The notes beneath the pieces were generated by a model. It made no database searches and had not been told where the DNA came from. It saw nothing but the letters and a program-made list of their open reading frames with translations. From positions 34,675,186-34,739,185 of the forward strand of contig OZ034968.1 in NCBI GenBank assembly GCA_964030785.1: a stretch of DNA of 64,000 nucleotides, in the 5' to 3' direction. The stretch's first letter is position 1. Every line of letters starts with the position of its first letter. The translations under genes and the position numbers were made by a program. Positions 57,001 through 64,000 of this stretch are shown piece by piece. Source of the DNA: Siderastrea siderea. Taxonomy: Eukaryota > Cnidaria > Anthozoa > Scleractinia > Rhizangiidae.

Positions 57001-58082
57001 AGCACTTTGTTACAGTTTTTAATTCTCGATAACTTGAACAATTAAAGTATTACACGGTTTTGTGTCCTCCTGACGTTTGATGTGGAGCGGAAGCGGTGTA
57101 ATGGTTCGTTGAGCGTTCGATCAGAATATTTGTGGTTCGGAGCTATTCTCTGCTTTGCGTTCCCTCATTCTCCCCGTGAAAAAATGGTTCAGTTTTTTTT
57201 TTGTTTTTTGTTTTTCTCACCATAACTAATTTTCTGAAATCAGTTATATGGTATTTGGCTGTGGTTTGGCCAAGATGGCAATGGATTGCAACTTGAAATA
57301 TTTGGGCCTGTTTTCTAAGGTTCCTCTTTCGTACATGTATCTCGGAAAAGTTGCGAAAAAGTGATTGTAGATTGTTCTCCCTCTGAGAAAATCCCTCGAT
57401 TTTCCTCCTGTTGGTTCAGTATCATAGCATGTACGAGGAAAGGTACTTAGTTGAGGTTCTAATCTCAGCACGGGTTTACCAACAAAGGTTCAAGTCTCCA
57501 GCATGTAACCCGCCACACGTCGCTACATTCACTTCGGTGGACTGGAAGTCGACTTCATCTTTTAACAGATTGAACCGTGCTCTGTATAAACAATAGAGTT
57601 CTTCTGTCGAAGGTACTATCGCGTGATTGGTTGCCCGATGAAATTTGATGTTCACAACAAATTTTAGCCCGAGAACTTAGTTCGAGGGCTTGTATGAAGT
57701 TTGAACATCAAATTTCCGAGGGAACCTATCACACAAAGGGCCTGAGACAAAAGGACTCTATTGTTTTTACTTTACAACGCTAAGTTTTGAGCGAAAAGTG
57801 GCAAAAACGGGCACTATGCGCTGATAGGCGCCCGCTGAGGAGAGACACTATCGCGTCACGTGATCGATTTCGACCAATGGGAGCACGCCAAAATTTAGCG
57901 TTGTACTATAATTAACAACAGTGTATTAACCTTTATTTTTTTTTTGGCTGCAGATCATTGCAATCATAATAGAGGGAAGAAACGATAGCAGCAGAAGACG
58001 CGGGTACAGGAAACTGGAAACAAATGTAGAGGAAGCCATGCCCTCAATGCAGAAAAGTGCAAACTCCACATATGTTTATTAG
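45031..58082 (+). CDS. Kunitz-domain type I membrane protein with TGN38/TGOLN2-like tail (7 exons)
   Basis: Exons: 45031-45139, 50622-50804, 50935-51216, 52621-53741, 54590-54660, 56185-56302, 57954-58082; 2,013 nt, 670 residues, all phases compatible. Signal peptide at 1-20 ([20 protein letters not shown]). A Kunitz domain at 39-89 has six Cys with spacings 8, 15, 7, 12 and 3, exactly canonical, and Arg49 at P1, predicting inhibition of trypsin-like proteases. A basic linker ends in RHKR (180-183). Residues about 280-520 are 30-residue acidic Ser/Asp repeats, then an acidic EEDDYD segment. A transmembrane helix spans about 605-623, preceded by SSHF. The tail HNRQK then IIAIIIEGR matches vertebrate TGN38/KCT2 tails (HNKRKIIAFVLEGK), and YRKL at 646-649 stands where TGN38 has the YQRL retrieval signal. 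It probably cycles between trans-Golgi, surface and endosomes. The Kunitz domain is not part of vertebrate TGN38. Confidence 0.88.
45679..46828. mobile_element. MULE-type element with 120-bp TIRs and 9-bp duplication
   Basis: TIRs of about 118 bp start TAGCCTGTTCCAGGCG (left) and, inverted, TAGCCTGTTTGAGGCG (right). They share GGAGCGCGAGCGAAAAA and CGAGGGGAGACTGGGGAAGA. TACTGAGCA flanks both ends (45670-45678, 46829-46837), a perfect 9-bp duplication. The body has no transposase. It lies in intron 1 of the Kunitz-TGN gene. Confidence 0.9.
47387..47894 (-). pseudogene. Penelope-like reverse transcriptase fragment, second copy
   Basis: Two overlapping minus frames (one frameshift) include [20 protein letters not shown], the motif A region (DVxxLYTNIP) of Penelope-like reverse transcriptases, and upstream words RRGRP and KPTSNSS. 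It lacks the catalytic YxDD part. It covers a different part of the enzyme from the copy at 41604. Confidence 0.72.
47930..48390 (+). pseudogene. hAT transposase C-terminal (dimerisation) remnant
   Basis: The plus frame contains [20 protein letters not shown] and [12 protein letters not shown], which match the conserved LPHSNAxxERxFS block near the C-terminus of hAT transposases. After a frame change, [13 protein letters not shown] continues the tail. Frameshifts make it inactive. Its position near the right TIR of the 46915-49209 element fits. Confidence 0.68.
50222..50250 (+). repeat. (ATT)n microsatellite
   Basis: About nine ATT units in intron 1 of the Kunitz-TGN gene. Confidence 0.9.
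51640..51800 (+). mobile_element. tRNA-derived SINE, well preserved
   Basis: The A-box region TTAGCTCAATTGGTTAGAGC is followed by B-box GGTCAGGGTTCGAATCTCT with correct spacing. Then comes a small hairpin (AGCCTGATTTTTTCAGGCT) and another (GCAACTACATAAGTTGC). The tail matches the arms of the fold-back at 23540-25040, so this is an intact single copy of the same family. It lies in intron 3 of the Kunitz-TGN gene. Confidence 0.85.
52881..53640 (+). repeat. Coding minisatellite: eight-plus 30-residue Ser/Asp/Glu repeats
   Basis: In exon 4 of the Kunitz-TGN gene, GTTGAAAAAGAGTCAAAATC-type units recur with period 90 nt five times, then 87 nt twice, then 90 nt. Each encodes [12 protein letters not shown], then a variable Ser-rich acidic stretch. 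All length changes are multiples of three. TGN38/TGOLN2 luminal domains are also built of tandem repeats. The protein segment is disordered and offers many Ser for O-glycosylation or phosphorylation. Confidence 0.95.
54815..55776. mobile_element. TIR element with TA duplication and GGTCCTTGGTCCGCGA ends
   Basis: Ends CAGTA(T/A)GTGGTCCTTGG then TCCGCGA on both sides, flanked by TA (54813-54814, 55777-55778). Two further copies of TGGTCCTTGGTCCGCGAA occur at 54990-55025 and a partial inverted one near 55390-55415. The CAGT start with TA duplication fits Tc1/mariner/pogo-type non-autonomous elements. The 73-codon minus frame at 55341-55562 has no recognised domain. Confidence 0.75.
56330..56570 (-). 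mobile_element. tRNA-derived SINE
   Basis: Read on the minus strand: an A-box region GGCGCAGTGGTGAGAGCGC, B-box CGGGTTCGACTCCCGG, then a body with GTTGTTGGTTCTCG and GCTCCGGTTTTCCCCTCTCC, ending in GGTGTCCCC. Strong tRNA-like head but the 3' acceptor strand is missing, so it is a SINE and not a tRNA gene. It lies in intron 6 of the Kunitz-TGN gene. A decayed relative lies at 10930. Confidence 0.8.
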
Positions 58083-58141
58083 GGACAACGAATAACACTA
58101 GAGTAAATTTCATCATAGTAAATGGGAAAATAATTTAAAAG

Positions 58142-58635
58142 AAGAAATGTTGAACTGGTCGTATTACTCAGAAAAAATCTGAGTCCTCCCAACGGGAGTC
58201 GAACTCATGACCTTCCATGTGGCGGTTGGATGCTCTAACTAGTGAGCTATGGGGGACTCGTGGTGAGCGAGGCCATGCAACTTGGTTCATATGTGACACA
58301 GGCCAGCCTTCTGCGGGCTCATAATTTCAATGTGATAAATCATTTATAAACGTAATACGAGTAATACGACTATTTCAACATTTCTTCCCTTAACGCATTT
58401 TAGCTAGTCGTCACTCTATTATCATGTTTACATTTATCGCATTTGACATTACGAGCCCGCAGAAGGCTGGCCTGTGTCACATATGAACCTAGTTGTATGG
58501 CCTCGCATACCACGAGTCCCACATAGCTCAGTGGTTAGAGCATCCAACCGGCACCTGGAAGGTCATGGGTTTGACTCTTGTTGGGAGGACTCAGATATTT
58601 TCTGTGTAATACGACTATTTCAACATTTCTTCTTG
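58142..58635. mobile_element. Fold-back of two tRNA-like repeat copies
   Basis: The left arm (58142-58320, minus orientation) and right arm (58453-58635, plus orientation) are reverse complements. Each has ATAGCTCA(G/C)T(G/A)GTTAGAGC, GAAGGTCATG(A/G)GTT(C/T)GACTC and GTAATACGACxxxTTCAACATTTCTTC. Both also share the outer word GGCTGGCCTGTGTCACATATGA. The tRNA-like part ends in GGGAGGACTC; no complete cloverleaf acceptor stem is present. A spacer of about 130 bp separates the arms. Confidence 0.75.
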
Positions 58636-59079
58636 TAACGCATTTCAGCTAATCGTCTCTCCATTATCGTGGAAAATAATTTGTCGTATAAAAAGAGATT
58701 GTGCCAACATGTTGGGGAAAATATTTCGCTTTTTGGCAAGTGTTTTTCATAGTAATTTCTTATCCGACGGGTTTTCGATTTTTTGCCAACGGGATCATGT
58801 TTGCTTCAGTTTTGGTATAGACTGTGTAGTGTTTAGTTTTGTCTTGAGTTCCGTTGTTAAAGGTAGGGAGCTTGAGCGGTCTCGACGGCCTCGAGATCGT
58901 CCCCTCAAAACCTAAATCCAGGTCACTTGCACCAAGCGTGGCACTCCGTCAGGGAATCTAACGCAGGAAATGATCACATTGACACTCCTAGTATTTACAC
59001 CTCCCGTTGCCAGTTTGCTGGGTCTCACATCTCCCCTTGTCATACGTTGGATATCTGCATAATTTAAGACCGCATATAT

Positions 59080-59440
59080 ATTGCTGTTACAGTTTGAACT
59101 CCATTGTTGATGAAGGTCGAAGATTTTCGATCAAAACGTCTGAAATTTTAAGACGGAATCCATTAGGAAACTGAGTAATTTCAAATTTCACAAAATGAAA
59201 TCTTACGCATAAAAATTTATCTAGTTTACCTGTGTTTACACAATTCCTGTGAAATTTGAAATTTTAATTTCACGGGCCCCCATAAGAAATTGTCTTTGGT
59301 GTTGGTACAGATAACTAATTACGTCTATAGCTCTTAAAAAGTACAAAAAAGAATGCGATATACTTTAAATTATTCTGGTACAAGATTTTTGTCCACTGAT
59401 TACTCAATTTCCTGATGGATTCCATCTTAAACGTTCGTTT
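59080..59440. repeat. Inverted remnants of a Penelope-type terminal sequence
   Basis: At 59106-59140 TTGATGAAGGTCGAAGATTT runs into a complementary helix and AAAACGTC, close to a hammerhead ribozyme layout. The following AAGACGGAATCCATTAGGAAA (59150-59172) is repeated inverted near 59405-59432 (TTTCCTGATGGATTCCATCTT). The structure is degenerate. Confidence 0.4.
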
Positions 59441-59584
59441 TGAACGTGTTTTTTCCTTTTTTAGCCAGAGTCAAACCATTTTTAGACTTGTTATTTAGGA
59501 ACTAAATTGGTAGTGACAGCGTTCAAGTTAAGAAAGAAAAGAGAAAGTCGCTGTTGTGTGTTCACGTTCTCAATAATGCCTAGG

Positions 59585-59642
59585 TCAAACGTCGAACTTT
59601 ACTTGTGCATTAGGTTTGGCACATGTAAAGTTCGACGTTTGA
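59585..59642. repeat. Near-perfect 24-bp hairpin
   Basis: The arm TCAAACGTCGAACTTTAC and its extension pair with an inverted copy ending GTTCGACGTTTGA, with one mismatch and a loop of about 10 nt. It could be the rest of a MITE or a small-RNA precursor. No sequence family is recognised. Confidence 0.75.
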
Positions 59643-60522
59643 ACTTGTCTTAAAACTTTGAATTCGGTCGTTTCACGTCGTTGTTTTGTAGAGGACGACA
59701 AAGAAATGTACCAATAATTGCTTTGCTAATTAAACCTTCTTTATTGTGCCGTTCTCGATGCCGTTGTCGTCGTGCTTGCTTAAGCTCCCTAATGGAAACT
59801 TGGTCACGGTTATGAATTTAAATACATTCTTTTTGTAACGTGGATATTTATACAATGATCAGGCGTCTTTTTCCACTAAGGTTTACAATATTTAATTAGT
59901 TGTATTTAAGAAATAAGAAAGAGAGCGAAAAAATGAACAAAGTTTCAAAGATAAAGACGGGTGCAGTACAGGTTAAGCGTTAAATGAATTATCTTCGACT
60001 GTTGTGCCTTTTTAGAAAAGCACTACTGAGGGCAGTTCATTTGGACACAGTCCGTCTTGTATCTGTCGAGACGAACACATAACCAGACGCACCACAAACA
60101 TTCGTCAAAGTTCGTCTAATAGACGGATTATGTGTCACTACGGTTACTGTCAAGATGAAATAATAGTTGATTCTCTGTTTATAAACAGTCCATGCATAAC
60201 AACTTTTCCGGCTCAAATCTTTTTTCATAACCTAGAGCAACGCTCGTCGGACCCTTGCAACTGTGAAAAATATAATTGTTGTAAAAAGGAGAGAGTCGTG
60301 GAAATAAGGGTACAACGTAGTTTATCTCATTGCACCGCTTTTGTCCAAACGGTTTACTATGATTTTTTCATTTGCCCGCCACAATTTCTCTGTGATATAA
60401 TTTGCCAATAAATGGAAATAAAAACCCAGTAATTTGGGTACTACTTGCTTGGTTTGTGGTCAAAAGTTTTATGTTTTGTTCTTAAGGTTCCCGCTTTCCT
60501 GAACAGACAACCATCTGCAGTG

Positions 60523-61434
60523 ATGGGCCTTTTCCTATTCTCCTATGCTAATGGTAAGTCGGAAACGTTGAACGCCCTCAGACGCTGAAGAAGTCTTTAG
60601 CCAATTTCTGGGTCTGTTTCCTGTCATAACGCTGTTTTTTTTTTTTTTTCTTAGAACTCTCCTCAAAACTAGTGGGGTTGGCGGGGTGAGGTTAAAATAA
60701 GCATGCGCAGTTGAACTTCGTTAAAACTACAATTGGCGGTCAGGTGTTCACAGCGGTCAAACGTCACCGGTTTTTCAGAGTCGTGAAGTTTGAGTCAGTT
60801 AAAACGTATACGAGCCTGCAGATATATATAATGTTCCGACAAACCGAATTTGGAAGTTTTCAAATTTCCGAATTTTGTGTTCGAGCACGTTCAACGTAAA
60901 AAGCTTGCGTTTGGAGAAACGGTGTTAAGTTTTGCGGTTGAAGTGCTTGTTTCTCTGCGTACTGGCATATGACCTGGGCAGTGAACGATTTCTCAGGATT
61001 CCAGTGAAGCGAACTGGGAAGCTGGGAAGGGATGGAACTCATTGAATAAAGCTAATACATGAGAAACCAAAGCAGAATGGAACCCAAAATGTAGCCAGCC
61101 CATGGGAAACTTCTACTTTACCATCTGTTTGACCTTCTTTTTTCTCTAACATGCACAAAGCGTTTCATTCTTGTGTAAGATATGGTGTTGTATAACGGTA
61201 TATGAACTTTGAAACAGTGATCGCAGTTTCTCACTGAATTAACCGCCTTATTCATAGACTACCCTTACAGCGTGTGCAGTGGCCGCCATAATTTACGCCA
61301 AGAAGCAAAAGGCTATCAATAAAAAGCTACAGTGGAATTCTGGGTGGATGGAAATCGCAAGTTTATTAATATTCCAGAATTTTCTCATCCAGCCAGTCTG
61401 GTCTTCGAAGGGTGATAGGGCTTGTCAAAATTAA
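60523..61434 (+). CDS. Doubtful two-exon small membrane protein (64 residues)
   Basis: Exon 60523-60553 (MGLFLFSYAN plus one base, strong donor GTAAGT) joins in phase to 61271-61434 after acceptor CCCTTACAG. The product begins with a hydrophobic stretch FLFSYANACAVAAIIYA, followed by KKQKAINKKLQ, a typical membrane-stop pattern, and ends at a TAA. The first exon also has a good acceptor (CCATCTGCAG at 60511-60520), so it might be an internal exon of a longer gene. No family is recognised and the tail beyond residue 32 does not look conserved. Treat it as a hypothesis. Confidence 0.2.
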
Positions 61435-62411
61435 CACCGAGCGAGTGCAACCCGAATAGCTGGCTACCCGCCCTTGGATGCCAAATTTTAAAACGCGATC
61501 ATCTAGTGCGACATGTGTTGGTCGTGTTTTCTCTGTTGCGGCTAGACAGAAATCATGAGGGCTAGGGCGACTAATAAATTTCGGAATGTCTTCAGAGCTT
61601 CCGAACGCGTGCCGATAATAATAAAATTTTGTTAGAGTTCCAAACGGTTTCCAAAGGTTGCTCGGTTGAAGCCCTCTCATTCCAATTTGCAACATTGGTT
61701 CCAGACTTAGCTCAAGCTAAAAAATCGGGACTTCATTCTGACTTCTAAGTTAAAGTGAAGACTATCTGTGTTTGGTTAAAAAAGACCATATTCAAAGTGT
61801 AAAATCTGAGGGGTTTATTTCTTATTCCTGGGGTTTCACTTTGATATGATACCCTTAATAAATAGCCTGTGTCCTGTTCTACACTAAAAAAGTTTCAATT
61901 TTAAAATGGCGCTGCTGGGAACCTGTGACATCCTCCACCTTTTCTTACTACAAACTATTTGCTGGTGAGTCTGCACACCAGACAGCTAGAATGTGGTTGA
62001 AATGAGCAATTTGCAGCTTTTTGTAATCCCTTAACAAATCTCCAATGAGAGGGGAACAGAAAAAGAAAACCAGACACCTATAACTGGCTTCTCGCCAAAT
62101 TTACTTGAGGGATAGACAAACGGCTACTGTAAACCATTAAAAGTTGCTAAAACGAACAAATCGGGTGGAATTCAAACGCCACGGGGACGGACTAACTGGT
62201 GGCTTGTAAAAAATGATCCTTCTTTCATTTTTATCTATACTCACAACCCATTTCATAAACATAATCAGCATTCAAAACCCCTTTAGTTTCAAGAATTCAC
62301 CTGGTAATGACCCCTGGTCATGATTGATTGCGTTCGACGAAGGAGAACGCATTCCTAATCTTGTGTTGGGTGTCCTGTGTCATAAAGCCAGAAAAAATCG
62401 AGATTTTCTCT
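61435..62411. other. Spacer, nothing recognised
   Basis: Mostly unique AT-rich sequence. The 109-codon minus frame at 61366-61695 shows no domain. No TIR or tRNA-like motif seen. Confidence 0.4.
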
Positions 62412-63655
62412 TAGTTCAGTTCTGGCCCCTCTCTCTGTCACGCAACGCTCCGCTCTCGCAGAGAGAGGGTCCAGGGACAATTGTCTGCGCATGCTCGTAA
62501 TTTTAGCTAGTTTTCTAGCTAATCGCTACTGCGCATGTACAACGAGATAAGACGAATAAGAAAACAGAGAAGGGAAGGGAAGCGCTGGCGGACGATTTTT
62601 TTGTGCGGTCGGCAAAAAGAAAATAACATTTCCCCAATTCGATCGTGTTTGCTCCATGTTTGGTTAGTTGCACTGAGCGATTTCCTCTTGCAGTTCAGAT
62701 TATTTTTTCAGAAGAAACAGTTACTGGGAGCGTTACATGAATTCTTGAAGTACTGAGGAACAGAGGAGTTGTGGTCAATTCAAAAACACTGAATACGGGA
62801 GCCGAGAGAAGGCTAAAGCTTGAGTAATTGTGGTATTTGCTGTTGATCAAAACATTTTTCTCAACCTTTTTTGTAACGCTGTAACTAAAAACCTAAATGT
62901 TTTTGGAATTTTACCAACTGGCAGTCTTCCAACTGCTTCTTTACAGCTTAGTTAAAGTATGAAACTTTTAGAACGTTGTACAGTTGTAATTGTTGTGCCT
63001 TTGCATCAGTAATGAAGGGCCTGGTTAAGGGCTATCGAACATAGGCTTCAGACTGTTTTCACGCATCGGCGTTGGAGACGAACGCGCATATTTAATGAGC
63101 TCTCTATAGTTTATTCGCTCACCTCTCGAAAGTCACCAAATTCGCATCCATACTATGTTGTTTCCAGAACCAAAAGTAAGGCAAAGAAAATTTAAATGCG
63201 CCAAAATATTGTCGAAAACTTCCGGGGAAAACTACTCCTTGAGCGAAGTCGCAGATGTTGTGCCCGGGTGTTGTGAAACAATCTCATTTGCATCGGGCAT
63301 ATTTAATGAGCTTTCTCGCCTTCCTTATTCTACCCTCGAAACTTGCCTAAATTCGTTTCAAAAGTCTATTCCTTTTCTCTCTCGAATAAATAAAACTAAT
63401 GAAAGTGCAGACATGCCACAGACATTCCAATCCGCCAAGTTAATCTTGAACTAAACTTGAAAAGTTTTCCGAGTGTTGCCAACCTCACTCGCCGCAAATA
63501 TATTTTCAGTCGGGTGAAATCAACATCCTGCGCTCTGATCCGCTCTGGTCCGCTCTGATTGGTTTAGCGGGAGCATGCGCAGACAATCGTCCCTCGACCC
63601 TCTCTCTGCGAGAGCGGAGCGTTGCGTGACAGAGAGAGGGGCCAGAACTGGACTA
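62412..63655. mobile_element. Non-autonomous element with 85-bp TIRs
   Basis: The left arm (62412-62496) and right arm (63571-63655) are inverted copies with three mismatches, starting TAGT(T/C)CAGTTCTGGCCCC and containing CACGCAACGCTCCGCTCTCG. Flanking 9-mers do not match, so the target duplication is lost or the ends are misplaced. The open frames inside (62535-62756, 63155-63454) match no transposase I know. TAG ends recall the MULE-type family in this window. Confidence 0.8.
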
Positions 63656-64000
63656 CATTTCCGGGCTTACGCTCGGCCGGAAACTGGTATGGACTTCGGC
63701 CTCGCTTTCATGACGCCCAGGTCCCAAACGGTCAATGTGGCGTAAACTCACGAGTGCAGGCGAAATATACGGCAATACGGATTCTCGTTGAGACGGATAT
63801 TTTGTTTATTTTCTTCGAGTTTTTGAGAAAAGTTTTCGAGTTTGCCGACAAGGCATAGTTTGAAGTTCACTTATAAACACAAGCGGCGCAGCTAGAATGT
63901 ATTAGCAGTCGAGAACAGATCGATTATTCGTATGGACTCGGACTGCTACATGTATGCCTGTTGTTGAATTTGAAGAGAACAGTTGAGTTTACCGCATCCT
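63656..64000. other. Terminal spacer, no gene recognised
   Basis: Slightly GC-richer sequence near 63660-63740 (GGGCTTACGCTCGGCCGG). No coding or repeat signal that can be supported up to the window end. Confidence 0.35.

Larger units (their letters stand above)
58083..60522. other. 3' flank of the Kunitz-TGN gene, repeats only
   Basis: It holds the tRNA-like fold-back (58142-58635), Penelope-type remnants (59080-59440) and a hairpin (59585-59642). The 93-codon frame at 60130-60411 is Cys-rich but has no signal peptide or regular Cys spacing. No supported gene. Confidence 0.45.

Noticed and set aside
60130..60411. 93-codon Cys-rich frame resembling a small secreted toxin or peptide
   Set aside because: No signal peptide, irregular Cys spacing, no splice signals; not enough to call a venom-like peptide.

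Overview
This is a eukaryotic window. The genes are split into many short exons with GT/AG introns, and the introns and spacers are AT-rich and full of transposon debris: tRNA-derived SINEs, Penelope-like and L2/CR1-like fragments, and many short elements with terminal inverted repeats (TIRs). The gene content (a metazoan cGMP-dependent kinase, the HIF asparaginyl hydroxylase, a Kunitz-domain protein, a small secreted vWA protein) and the repeat types fit an invertebrate animal. A cnidarian such as a coral or anemone is my best inference, but no single sequence proves it.

Layout. (1) 379-2029, minus: a two-exon secreted von Willebrand A-domain protein with a complete MIDAS and a TATA box. (2) 2125-6800: spacer with no recognisable gene. 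(3) 6801-27284, minus: a complete 19-exon cGMP-dependent protein kinase of 736 residues. All splice phases close. It has an N-myristoylation motif, coiled coil, pseudosubstrate, two cGMP-type cyclic-nucleotide domains and an AGC kinase domain. (4) 27285-31736: spacer with a GGAA-rich minisatellite and a TIR element. (5) 31737-44756, minus: factor inhibiting HIF (HIF1AN), five exons recognised, with the last short coding exon not found. Its introns hold nested TIR elements and Penelope-like debris. (6) 45031-58082, plus: a seven-exon type I membrane protein of 670 residues. It has a signal peptide, one canonical Kunitz domain, a furin-type site, an acidic Ser-rich 30-residue repeat array, and a transmembrane/cytoplasmic module that matches vertebrate TGN38/TGOLN2 and KCT2, ending in a YxxL-type sorting signal. 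It starts 274 bp from HIF1AN in a head-to-head arrangement. (7) 58083-64000: tRNA-like fold-back repeats, a hairpin, a doubtful two-exon small membrane protein, and a long-TIR element.

The most notable item is the Kunitz plus TGN38-like gene, assembled here exon by exon. On the mobile-element side, three separate insertions share 5'-TAG termini and perfect 9-bp target duplications, which is the signature of a Mutator-like (MULE) family of non-autonomous elements. Other elements show TA, TAA or ATT duplications, and several are nested inside one another.

The genes are not an operon or pathway. The only close functional arrangement is the divergent HIF1AN / Kunitz-TGN promoter. All exon calls rest on reading frame, splice-site and family matching by eye; no database search or transcript data was available.
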